Shown here piece by piece: positions 1 through 6,846 of a stretch of 10,575 nucleotides of DNA. Below the pieces are notes generated by a model, which searched no databases, was not told where the DNA came from, and was given only the letters and a program-made list of their open reading frames with translations. The stretch comes from Xanthobacteraceae bacterium (GTDB lineage Bacteria; Pseudomonadota; Alphaproteobacteria; Rhizobiales; Xanthobacteraceae): contig JASHRR010000088.1 in the NCBI GenBank assembly GCA_030037185.1, forward strand, positions 1 to 10,575, written 5' to 3'. The first letter of the stretch is position 1. Each line of letters begins with the position of its first letter. A program made the translations under genes and the position numbers.

Positions 1-984
1 TGGTGGGATTACCTGCAAACCTATGGACGGCGTTCCCGTCATGGCTTCGTCGACGGCTATCCGTTTCCCAAGATGACGCCGATCGCGTGTCGCCGCGATG
101 CCTGGCCGCCTAGCGGCGGCGGACCAGGCAGCGACCTTGGCTTCATGCAGGCGCAGCATCTCGATCATTACGGCATCGACTTCGGGGTGCTCAATCCGCT
201 GGCACCGTCCGGGCAGGGTGACCAGAATTCCGGTCTGTCGGCCGCGCTCGCTTTCGCCGCCAACGAATGCCAGCTCGCGCGTTGGGCTTTGCGCGACAGC
301 CGGCTCAAGGCCTCGGTGGTGGTGCCTTACGAGGACGCCGAGGCCTCCGCACTGGAAATCCGCCGCCGCGCCGGCGACCGCAATTTCGTCCAGGTGCTGA
401 TGCTCAGCCGCACGGCGGAAGCCCTCGGCCGCAAGCGCTACTGGCCGATCTACGAGGCGGCCGTAGAGGCTGGTCTCCCGATCGGTATCCATGCATTCGG
501 CTACAGCGGCTGGGCGATGACCAACGGGGGCTGGCCGTCGTTCTATATCGAGGAGGTGACCGAGCACGCCACATCTGCCCAGACGGTCGTCACCAGCATG
601 GTGATGGAGGGCCTGTTCGAGCGCTATCGCAATCTCAGGGTGGTGATGATCGAATGCGGGTTCGGCTGGCTGCCGGCGCTCGGCTGGCGTCTCGACAAGC
701 TGTGGCTGAAAATGCGCGACGAGGTTCCGCACCTGACGCGCTTACCGTCGGAATATATCCGCGACCACTTCTATGTCTCGACCCAGCCGATGGAGGAGCC
801 GGCGGACCCAAGCCACGTCCTTGACGCCATGCGCTGGATCGGCTTCGACCGCATCCTGTTCGCGAGCGACTATCCGCACTGGGATTTCGACGATCCGGTT
901 ATGGCGATCCCGCCAAGCCTGACGGAGGCACAGCGCCGCATGATCTTTGCCGGCAATGCGCGGACCGTGTATCGGCTGGACTAA
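1..984 (+). CDS. Amidohydrolase family 2 protein, 5' end cut by the window edge
   Basis: The reading frame is open from base 1, so the gene starts before the window. The ATG at 73 is internal: the 24 codons before it (beginning WWDYLQTYGRRSRHGF) continue the same protein. 327 residues are visible, ending at TAA. The C-terminal half looks like the metal-dependent amidohydrolase-2 barrel (ACMSD/LigW relatives): a strand ending GIHAFG near visible residue 164 supplies a likely metal-binding His, and FASDYPHWD near residue 290 supplies the late conserved Asp. Members hydrolyse or non-oxidatively decarboxylate small carboxylated, often aromatic, substrates in the cytoplasm. The N-terminal metal-binding HxH motif usual in the family would lie upstream and is not visible. 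The stop faces that of the next gene with 3 bases between. The fold assignment is good; the substrate is unknown. Confidence 0.85.
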   Translation, partial: WWDYLQTYGRRSRHGFVDGYPFPKMTPIACRRDAWPPSGGGPGSDLGFMQAQHLDHYGIDFGVLNPLAPSGQGDQNSGLSAALAFAANECQLARWALRDSRLKASVVVPYEDAEASALEIRRRAGDRNFVQVLMLSRTAEALGRKRYWPIYEAAVEAGLPIGIHAFGYSGWAMTNGGWPSFYIEEVTEHATSAQTVVTSMVMEGLFERYRNLRVVMIECGFGWLPALGWRLDKLWLKMRDEVPHLTRLPSEYIRDHFYVSTQPMEEPADPSHVLDAMRWIGFDRILFASDYPHWDFDDPVMAIPPSLTEAQRRMIFAGNARTVYRLD

Positions 985-987
985 GCG

Positions 988-1899
988 TTACTCCCACGCC
1001 CGGTTATCGACGGTGTTCTCGTAGGTGGCGCCAGGCACCGTCATGTTCCACTTGACGGTCCAGTTATAGGTATCTTCAAATCGCTCGCGGGTGTAGGGCT
1101 GCGGCGGAGCGTGAAGAAGGCGCCAGGTCTGGAACTCGTGAGGCTCCAACAGCCCGCCGGTCTCCGCGATGAAATAGTGGATGAAGGGCGTCGGGTCTCT
1201 TTCGATCAGCTCGACGGCCCTCGCCTGCGCACGAAACATCTTCACCAGCGTCGCTGCGTCCGTTTCGTCGCCTGCCGCCTCGCTGCGGGTCGAGTGCGAT
1301 TCGATCAGGATGCGCATGCCATATTTCTGCGCCACGCTGATCCAGGGTTCCATCACGCTCGCGGCCGCGACCTTGCCCTCGCGCACCGCTTCGAGACGCT
1401 TCTGCATCGAGCCCGCATGGGTCGTCTTGACGTGCTCGGGCGCCAGGAAACCTTCCATCATCTTGAGCATGGTAAAATGAGAGCCGTTGTTCGGCGTCAC
1501 CGCGATTTCCTTGTCCTTGAGCATCTCGGGTTCGTAGAACTTGGAATCGCGGGCGACCACGATGGCGAACTTCGACATGGAAGCGCCCAGCGCCACGATT
1601 TTCCGCCCGCGCAGATGCTGGGCGTTGGCCTCGACGGCGCGCTTCATGATTCCCCATTCGCACATGCGATACTGGTCGATGCCGCCCTCGTTGTAGACCG
1701 CATCGAGCGGGCGATCGAAAATCGAGTCGAACTTCACGATGTGTGAGGTAGTGATCTGCGCCATGCCGGGCGTGGTCACGAACTCGAGGTCCAGCCCCTC
1801 GTCCTTGAAGAACCCCCTGTCGCGCGCGACCAGCACGGGCAGGTCGTGGACCGCGTTCATGACAGCGATTATCGGCTTTTTGGCATTTTGAATATTCAC
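988..1899 (-). CDS. NMT1/THI5-like (SsuA-type) substrate-binding-fold protein without signal peptide
   Basis: A 303-residue protein. I chose the GTG at 1899 because a strong ribosome site (GGGAGGA, 1913-1907) sits 7 bases before it; the longer frame to 2007 adds 36 residues with no protein character. The N-terminal part reads like a type-2 periplasmic-binding domain of the NMT1/SsuA group: a first strand (KKPIIAVMNA), then a helix with LPVLVARDRGFFKDEGLDLE, the pattern 'x-A-x-x-x-G-F-F-x-x-E-G-L-x-V/L'. A middle block (FAIVVARDSKFYEPEMLKDK) matches the second-lobe entry of this fold. Such proteins normally deliver nitrate, sulfonates or pyrimidine precursors to an ABC transporter, but here there is no hydrophobic leader, permease or ATPase, so a cytoplasmic binding or enzymatic role is possible. 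It lies downstream of another binding-fold gene on the same strand and may have its own promoter (see 1979-2007). Confidence 0.8.
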   Translation of the reverse strand: MNIQNAKKPIIAVMNAVHDLPVLVARDRGFFKDEGLDLEFVTTPGMAQITTSHIVKFDSIFDRPLDAVYNEGGIDQYRMCEWGIMKRAVEANAQHLRGRKIVALGASMSKFAIVVARDSKFYEPEMLKDKEIAVTPNNGSHFTMLKMMEGFLAPEHVKTTHAGSMQKRLEAVREGKVAAASVMEPWISVAQKYGMRILIESHSTRSEAAGDETDAATLVKMFRAQARAVELIERDPTPFIHYFIAETGGLLEPHEFQTWRLLHAPPQPYTRERFEDTYNWTVKWNMTVPGATYENTVDNRAWE

Positions 1900-1978
1900 G
1901 GCGCGTTCCTCCCGGCTGCCCCCTTCCTGCGCGGAGCGCAAGGCTAAACGGCCCCGCTCTCCAGGAAGGACGCCGGCA

Positions 1979-2007
1979 ATGATCGGCCGGCCGACTTTGG
2001 CTGTCAA
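1979..2007 (-). promoter_or_regulatory. Candidate sigma-70 promoter for the NMT1-like gene
   Basis: On the minus strand a perfect TTGACA (2007-2002) is followed, after exactly 17 bases, by GATCAT (1984-1979), which matches the -10 consensus at 4 of 6 positions. Transcription would start near 1972 and leave a leader of about 70 bases before the GTG at 1899. The spacer contains the palindrome GGCCGGCC. The -35 match is exact, the -10 is weak, and a chance match is possible in a 280-base gap. Confidence 0.4.
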
Positions 2008-2178
2008 CGGCTACGCAGGTTGGGGCAAGCGCGCTTGAAAACCATAGCGGCCGGCTTGCCGGACGGATCATCAGCAGACTCGCCGGACGCTGCGACCTCG
2101 CCAATTCACGACAGTGCGCCAGAATGGCTTCGCTGCCAAATGAAGCCGCGGCGCGCGCTCGCAGACGTTGCGTTGATG
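2008..2178. other. Intergenic stretch between two leftward genes
   Basis: With 1900-2007 this makes a 279-base gap between the stop of the 4,5-dihydroxyphthalate decarboxylase-like gene and the GTG of the NMT1-like gene. It contains a short GC-rich inverted repeat, CCGGCTTGCCGG at about 2051-2062, with no run of T on either side, so it is at best a weak terminator or processing site. No coding frame with family character was seen in it on either strand. Confidence 0.4.
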
Positions 2179-3129
2179 TTACCCCACAAGCCCGTGCGTA
2201 CTCGGCGGGAACAGTTCCTCTACCGCGACCGGCTTCGTGATGACGCCCTGCATCAGGCTGTGGTGGATCAGTTCCTCGAGCACCCGCCGGTTGGGCGCGA
2301 TGCCGTAGGGCAGCGGATCGCCCGTGATGTCCATCACGCGCCGGTGGACCTCATCAACCGCGGTCGGCTTCTCAATCTGCCCGGCCTTCAGACGTCCGAC
2401 ATAGAGTCGCTTTGACTCCGCGAAGGCACCGAACACGTCCGCCGCGAGATCGCTGTGCGCCGCCAGCAGTTCGTCCCGGATTACGACTGTGTGATTGATG
2501 GGATAATGGCCGCGCCCGCGCAGCGCCGCGAGGCCGGCCTCAAGCCCATTCGGAATCAGCGGCTGCACGTCCGGGTGATCCACCTCGATCCCGATCGCGG
2601 CGGCCAGCGCGCCCGAGACCAGGAGGTCGGTCATTTTGTGCCCCGGCTCGATCGGCACCACATTGGCAGGCGCGCGATACTCGGCAACGTGCTCGTCGCC
2701 GGACAGCACCCAGGTGATCTTGCGGAGGTCGACGCCGTACTCCTCCTGCAGGATGCTTCGCGCCCACAGGCCGGTGGTAACCGTGTAGCCGCGATTGACG
2801 CCGACATTGCGGCCTTCGAGATCCCTGGGCGTACGAATGCCGGCCTTGGTGTTGACGAGGACCGCCCCGTGGTGAAAGGCACGCACCAGAAACACCGGCA
2901 CCGCCGTCATGGGCTTTCCGTGCGCCCTGGCACAGATGTAGGTGGTGATCGCCATCTCGCAGACATCGAACTCGTTGCCCCGCACCATGCGGCGGAAGGC
3001 GTCGATGAGGACCGGGATTTCAACGAAGTCGAATGCGAAGCCCTTCGGCTTGACAATGCCGTCCTTGAGGGCCTGGTTGTTGCCCTGGGTGCGGGTGACG
3101 GTCTTCAGCTTAAATGGGACCCCTACCAT
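2179..3129 (-). CDS. 4,5-dihydroxyphthalate decarboxylase-like / ABC substrate-binding-fold protein
   Basis: A 316-residue protein starting at ATG 3129, with an AAGGG ribosome site about 10 bases upstream. The open frame reaches 3366, but that extra part is antisense to the small gene and is rejected. The pattern is that of the family typified by phthalate-pathway 4,5-dihydroxyphthalate decarboxylase: LKDGIVKPKGFAFDFVEIPV near the N-terminus, a helix with RMVRGNEFDVCEMAITTY, FHHGAVLVNTKAGIRTPRDL with GRNVGVNRGY in the middle, ILQEEYGVDL, and HYPINHTVVIRDELL in the second half. Many relatives are annotated either as this decarboxylase or as an ABC binding protein; the fold is periplasmic-binding-like. 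No signal peptide is visible, which favours the enzyme or a cytoplasmic role. It follows the small Cys-rich gene by 31 bases and is probably co-transcribed with it. The family is confident; the actual reaction is not. Confidence 0.8.
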   Translation of the reverse strand: MVGVPFKLKTVTRTQGNNQALKDGIVKPKGFAFDFVEIPVLIDAFRRMVRGNEFDVCEMAITTYICARAHGKPMTAVPVFLVRAFHHGAVLVNTKAGIRTPRDLEGRNVGVNRGYTVTTGLWARSILQEEYGVDLRKITWVLSGDEHVAEYRAPANVVPIEPGHKMTDLLVSGALAAAIGIEVDHPDVQPLIPNGLEAGLAALRGRGHYPINHTVVIRDELLAAHSDLAADVFGAFAESKRLYVGRLKAGQIEKPTAVDEVHRRVMDITGDPLPYGIAPNRRVLEELIHHSLMQGVITKPVAVEELFPPSTHGLVG

Positions 3130-3160
3130 TGTGCAATCACCCTTCTGCTTTGACACCAAT

Positions 3161-3475
3161 CTAGCAGCAATCGCACGCGAATCCGTCCGGGACCGCGAGC
3201 GCATCTCTGAGCCAAGCCGGGGGAAAATCGTTGAAGACGATTTCACGAAGGGGTTTGAAAAACTTGAAGTGGTGCCGCGTTTCGCCGATCCAGAACACCA
3301 CAACCGTTTCGAGCGGCGGACAGCCCGCCACACCGCAGGCGATTTCCGATACGAGGATTGCAGCATCCGCCGGAAGCGTGAAGCGCTCGCGCGTCCATTC
3401 CCGCACGCGAACCAGCGCCTCGTCGTCTGCGGGGCTCTTCTTCAGCAGGCGAAGCTTTGCGGATGCCGGCATCAT
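3161..3475 (-). CDS. Small conserved-type Cys-rich hypothetical protein
   Basis: 104 residues if started at the tandem ATGs at 3475/3472; an upstream GTG at 3529 or ATG at 3523 would add up to 18 residues. No start has a strong ribosome site. I prefer 3475 because the protein then begins directly with a charged soluble segment (KLRLLKKSPADDEALVRV). It looks like a real gene: balanced composition, amphipathic helix, then SEIACGVAGCPPLETVVVFW (two Cys, about residues 47 and 52) and a terminal CDCC (Cys 101, 103, 104). Five cysteines in two clusters could bind a metal or form disulfides; this is inference. It precedes the 4,5-dihydroxyphthalate decarboxylase-like gene by 31 bases on the same strand, suggesting a shared transcript, and diverges from the dehydrogenase gene with about 100 bases between. 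I do not recognise a function. Confidence 0.65.
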   Translation of the reverse strand: MMPASAKLRLLKKSPADDEALVRVREWTRERFTLPADAAILVSEIACGVAGCPPLETVVVFWIGETRHHFKFFKPLREIVFNDFPPAWLRDALAVPDGFACDCC

Positions 3476-3564
3476 GCCGCAGCCTAGCAAAAACGCCGGC
3501 CGCAGGATCGATAAATTGCGCATCGGCACGCCGGGGTGCTAGCGAGGAGGCAACAACAGCCAGT

Positions 3565-3570
3565 GGAGGT
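3565..3570 (+). promoter_or_regulatory. Ribosome binding site deciding the dehydrogenase start
   Basis: GGAGGT lies 7 bases before the GTG at 3578, which sets the start of the dehydrogenase there rather than at the upstream TTG/ATG-like codons of the longer open frame (from 3536). A second purine-rich block (GAGGAGG, 3544-3550) lies too far upstream to serve this start. Confidence 0.7.
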
Positions 3571-3577
3571 GATTGCC

Positions 3578-4687
3578 GTGGTGGAAAAAGTCCTTGCGGC
3601 CGTGCGAACAGGCCCGAGCAAGACCGAGATCCGCGAATTCCCGATGCCGGATATCCCGGAGGATGCCGCCTTGATGAAGATGGAGGTTGCCGGCATTTGC
3701 GGAACCGACGTCAAGCTCTACAAGGCGCCGCCGTCGAGCGCACCGGTGATCATGGGGCATGAGAACATCGGCTACATCGCCAAGGCCGGCCGCGAGTTCA
3801 CGCGACGCAAGGGATTCCGCGAGGGCGACCTCGTGTTCGTGGAGCACTATGTCGCTTGCGGCAAATGCGAGTGGTGCCATCTCGGTCAGTACCGCCACTG
3901 CGAGAACACCGACTGGCGCTACAATCCCGACGCTATCCGCTACGGCTACACATCGGCCGACAAGGCGCCGTATCTTTGGGGCGGTTTCGCCCACTACGTC
4001 TACCTGCCGTGGAATGCCGTCCTCCACCACGTCCCCCACGGCGTCACACCGGAATTGGCCGGACTGGTTACACCGATGGCCAACGGGGTCGAATGGTCGC
4101 TGTTCGACGGCGGCGTCGGCTACAATTCAACGGTGCTGATTCAGGGGCCGGGTCAGCAGGGCCTTTCGCAGACCGTGATCTGCAAGCAGGCCGGCGCCTC
4201 GCTGATCATTGTCACCGGCACCTCGAAGGACGGCGCCCGCCTTGAGGTCGCCAGAAAGCTTGGCGCCGACCATGTGATCGATGTTGAAAAGGAGGATCCG
4301 CTCGCCCGCACCATGGAGATCACCGGCCGCAAGGGCGTTGACGTCGTGCTCGACTGCACGGCAGGCGCCGGCACCGTTCCGGTGCTGCTCGGCGTCGAGG
4401 CGCTCAAGCGCAAGGGCGGAAGGATCGTGGTTCAGGGCGAAATGCCCGATTTCCCGAACTTTCCGATCGGCCGAATCACGGTGAAGTTCATCACGATCAA
4501 AAGCGCACGCGGTCATAGCTTCAAGGCGTGCGAGCTTGCCCTGCAGCAGCTCGCCTCAAAACGATTCCCGCTGGAACTGATCACCACCCATAAATTCGGC
4601 CTCAAGGACGTGGACCTCGCCATCCGTTCGGTGGGCGGTCAGGGCGTCAAGGACGTGATTCACGCGTCGCTGATGCCGTGGCAGTGA
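3578..4687 (+). CDS. Zinc-type medium-chain alcohol dehydrogenase (MDR superfamily)
   Basis: A 369-residue NAD(P)-dependent oxidoreductase started at GTG 3578. Domains: N-terminal GroES-like catalytic domain (about 1-170) with GICGTD (Cys41), GHEN (His61, Glu62) and a complete structural-zinc lobe, Cys94, Cys97, Cys100, Cys108 in the canonical C-x2-C-x2-C-x7-C spacing. The Rossmann domain follows, with GPGQQG near 190-195 in place of the usual GxGxxG, and GADHVID near 230. The segment GLVTPMANGVEW near 162-173 aligns with the 'AEPLA' region of sorbitol-type dehydrogenases but has Thr where the third catalytic zinc ligand (Glu, or Cys in ADHs) is expected. It oxidises an alcohol or reduces an aldehyde or ketone; the substrate is unknown. 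It diverges from the small Cys-rich gene and runs into mepA tail to tail with 2 bases between stops. Confidence 0.88.
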   Translation: MVEKVLAAVRTGPSKTEIREFPMPDIPEDAALMKMEVAGICGTDVKLYKAPPSSAPVIMGHENIGYIAKAGREFTRRKGFREGDLVFVEHYVACGKCEWCHLGQYRHCENTDWRYNPDAIRYGYTSADKAPYLWGGFAHYVYLPWNAVLHHVPHGVTPELAGLVTPMANGVEWSLFDGGVGYNSTVLIQGPGQQGLSQTVICKQAGASLIIVTGTSKDGARLEVARKLGADHVIDVEKEDPLARTMEITGRKGVDVVLDCTAGAGTVPVLLGVEALKRKGGRIVVQGEMPDFPNFPIGRITVKFITIKSARGHSFKACELALQQLASKRFPLELITTHKFGLKDVDLAIRSVGGQGVKDVIHASLMPWQ

Positions 4688-4689
4688 CG

Positions 4690-5661
4690 CTACTCGTCGC
4701 CTGTCGAGTTCGGTCGCGCAACGCGGGGGACGTCGGGCGCGCCCAGTATGGCGCGGCACGCAAGCGGCAACTTCGCCATGGTCAGCGGCGGCGGCGGTCT
4801 CGTGGGAATCGGCGGCGGCTTGGGGTGCAACACGGCCTCGCTGAACCACCAGTCCAGGTCATGGCCGCAACCGTCGCCGGGCGGCGGCGGCTGCTGTGGC
4901 TTGCATTCCAGGCTGTCGGCCGGGCAGCGCAGACGGACATGAAAATGATAATCATGCCCCCAGTAGGGCCGCACCTTGTTCAGCCACTCCCGGTCGGGGT
5001 CGCTGTCCCGGCATAATGCCTTCTTGATCGCCGCATTGACGAAGATGCGCTCCACCTGCGGGTCGCGCGCTGCCGATTTGATGACCGCGACATGGCCGGC
5101 CGTCCACAGTGACGGGTCGACGTCGAGCCGGCTCTGCGCCACCACGTTGGTGGCGGACATTTCTTCGCGTTCGACGCGGGTCAATTGGTGATCGGGCATC
5201 GGCGTCAGCCAGACATCGGCATCAAGACCGACCTGATGGCTGGCGTGCCCGGTCATCATCGGCCCACCGCGGGGCTGCGACATATCGCCCACGAGGAGGC
5301 CGTTCCACTCGCCTGACTTGTGCACCTTGGCGGCGAGCCTTTCGAGGAACCGGATGAGCGCCGGGTGGCCCCAATTGCGGTTGCGCGACAGCCGCATCAC
5401 TTGCCAATCGGGGCCATCGACCGGAAGCGCGCTGGCGCCCGTCAGACAGCCGGCGGAATAGAACCCGACCACATGGGCCTGCCCCGGCGTCGGCGTGGCG
5501 ATGCGCCCGAACAGCTGCTTGGCGGGCGTTTTGGGATTGTCGGGATGCCCAAGGGGGGGCAGCACGGTCGGCTCGACAGTGCCCTTTTCCTGCGCCGTGA
5601 CGCTGCTCGCGGCGGCCAGCAGCATCAGCGACAAAGCGTGGCGTATGAGACAAGTCCGCAT
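4690..5661 (-). CDS. mepA: Penicillin-insensitive murein endopeptidase MepA
   Basis: A 323-residue periplasmic LAS-type (M74) zinc endopeptidase that cuts the D-Ala–meso-DAP cross-links of peptidoglycan. I chose ATG 5661, preceded by the purine stretch AAGAGA, over an in-frame GTG at 5679 with no ribosome site. Residues 1-23 form a signal peptide (MRTCLIRHALSLMLLAAASS, cut after VTA). The zinc-site motif GHASHQVGLDAD lies at 138-149 (His142 and Asp149 as ligands by analogy with E. coli His113/Asp120), and WGHDYHFHVRLRCP at 234-247 supplies His236, His239 and the third ligand His241. Cys pairs (Cys71, Cys217, Cys246, Cys254, Cys268) could form the family disulfides. After the catalytic domain comes a proline-rich tail (QQPPPPG, then PKPPPIPTRPPPPL), common in alphaproteobacterial MepA. 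It is convergent with the dehydrogenase and otherwise stands alone. Confidence 0.95.
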   Translation of the reverse strand: MRTCLIRHALSLMLLAAASSVTAQEKGTVEPTVLPPLGHPDNPKTPAKQLFGRIATPTPGQAHVVGFYSAGCLTGASALPVDGPDWQVMRLSRNRNWGHPALIRFLERLAAKVHKSGEWNGLLVGDMSQPRGGPMMTGHASHQVGLDADVWLTPMPDHQLTRVEREEMSATNVVAQSRLDVDPSLWTAGHVAVIKSAARDPQVERIFVNAAIKKALCRDSDPDREWLNKVRPYWGHDYHFHVRLRCPADSLECKPQQPPPPGDGCGHDLDWWFSEAVLHPKPPPIPTRPPPPLTMAKLPLACRAILGAPDVPRVARPNSTGDE

Positions 5662-5874
5662 CGAATCGATCTCTTGCACATTGGACTAGCTGGCAGGCAA
5701 TCCCTCATTGCGACAAAATTGTGTCGTCGCCCCGTTCGCGTTGCTTGCGCTGCGGTCGCCGACAAAGAATGCCGTTGTCTATCGTCGCTGGAATGCGGCG
5801 GTTCATGATCATTGAAGAACATGGACGCATTCGGGCAGGTTCAAGCGGCTTCGTCGGCGGCAGGTTGGAGCCAT
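5662..5874. other. Upstream region of mepA with a short dyad
   Basis: About 210 bases between mepA and the transposon end. It contains an inverted repeat, CGACA-6 bases-TGTCG (5711-5726), about 50 bases before the mepA start; this is a plausible place for an operator but matches no site I can name with confidence. No coding frame with protein character was seen. Confidence 0.3.
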
Positions 5875-5895
5875 CCCCACGCCTGAAGGCGGGGG
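5875..5895 (-). repeat. Right-end hairpin of the tnpB element
   Basis: On the plus strand CCCC-A-CGCC-TGAA-GGCG-GGGG: an 8-bp stem with one bulged A and a TGAA loop. Read with tnpB (minus strand) it is preceded by a second, competing palindrome, GGGCAAAAGCCC (5904-5893). It lies about 75 bases beyond the tnpB stop, where IS605-type right ends, and the 3' end of the guide-RNA scaffold, normally lie. It shares the pattern AAGCCCCyGCCTTyAGGC then rTGGGGA with the left-end hairpin. Confidence 0.65.
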
Positions 5896-5968
5896 CTTTT
5901 GCCCAGCCTCCAGGTGTTGGGCATCTGTCTCGCCTGGTCCCGAGCGCGGAGAGCTTGAGGAGCCAAGG

Positions 5969-6830
5969 TTACAAGAGCGGCCCCAGATGCCCGTTCCGCG
6001 CACCAACAAAGTCAGCGGCTGTATAGCCGCAATCGACACAGGAGAACGTCGCTTGGGTCTTTCGATTGTCTTTGTGGATCGATCCGCACTCGGGACATGT
6101 CCGACTGGTGTTGCCCGGATCAACGGCGACAGCCTGGATGCCTTTGAGCGTCGCCTTGTACATCAAGAACTGGCGAAAATGGGCAAAGGCCCACCCCTGC
6201 AGACGGTTGCGTTGCGCCCTTGTGGCCTTAACCCGCTTGCGGATGTGCGTCAAATCTTCGATCGCAATCGCGCTTCGGGAGCGTTCGGCGCTAGCAACAA
6301 TCTCCTTGGAATGTGGTTGGTTTGCTTGCGAAAGCGGGACTCCTTTCCGCTGAGTTTCTTCAGGCGGCGTTTGGCGCCTTCGGCGCTGTGGCGTTGCAGT
6401 ATGGCGCGACGCAAGGCGTATTGCGATCGAACCTTTTCAATCTGGGCGCCGGTATATGGACGGCCATTGCTGTCAAAGGCAATATTAGCGACGCCCAAGT
6501 CCGCTCCGAGAATATCCTCGATGTTGCGGAATTTGACGACGCCTTCCTTCTTGTTGGCTTTCGGCGTTGCATAGGCGTCGGCCACCCTAGCGATGCAACG
6601 AATGACGGCCTGGGCGGTCAGAGCGAAGTCTCGACCGCGTGTCGAAATACGCAAGTTTTGCAGATCGTATTTGCGCGTAGCGCCGCCCTCGCAGCCGCGC
6701 TGCGAGATCACGTTGCAGGCGGCGTTGCTGCGCTCAAACATATCGAGGAGCAACTTCGATTGCTCCTTGCGGTCGGCGTCAGCTGGAGACCCACCACCGG
6801 CTATAGAGGGGTTCTTGCTTGTTTCAACAT
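5969..6830 (-). pseudogene. tnpB: tnpB remnant (IS1341-type RNA-guided nuclease), multiply disrupted
   Basis: Pieced together over three frames on the minus strand. Start: ATG 6830, about 11 bases after GGAGG. Codon 10 is TAG (6803-6801). Reading on in that frame gives PVVGLQLTPTA, then a one-base loss near 6769 shifts to KEQSKLLLDMFERSNAACN, typical of the family N-terminus. After ALTAQAVIRCIARVADAYAT the protein runs from VVKFR straight to NIEDILGADLGVANIAFDS (junction near 6525), missing roughly 90-100 residues that relatives have before the RuvC-I motif, in frame. A second one-base loss near 6311 follows RFRKQTNHI; the next frame continues SKEIVASAERSRSAIAIEDL, YKATLKGIQAVAVDPGNTSR, CPECG, CVDCG and AADFVGARN. 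Retained catalytic residues: Asp in GADLG (6501-6499), Glu in AIEDL (6259-6257), Asp in AADF (6013-6011), and a CxxC/CxxC zinc ribbon. It cannot make a full nuclease. Confidence 0.9.
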
Positions 6831-6841
6831 GCTCCGCGTTT

Positions 6842-6846
6842 CCTCC
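6842..6846 (-). promoter_or_regulatory. Ribosome binding site of the tnpB remnant
   Basis: GGAGG on the minus strand, 11 bases before ATG 6830, immediately following and partly overlapping the base of the left-end hairpin. It supports 6830 as the ancestral tnpB start, since the codons from there lead in frame into PVVGLQLTPT. Confidence 0.45.

Noticed and set aside
2020..3153. Plus-strand open frames at 2020-2415 and 2455-3153
   Set aside because: They lie opposite the 4,5-dihydroxyphthalate decarboxylase-like gene and have no recognisable protein features.
3130..3366. N-terminal extension of the 4,5-dihydroxyphthalate decarboxylase-like gene
   Set aside because: It overlaps the small Cys-rich gene in another frame, lacks family character, and a good start with a ribosome site exists at 3129.
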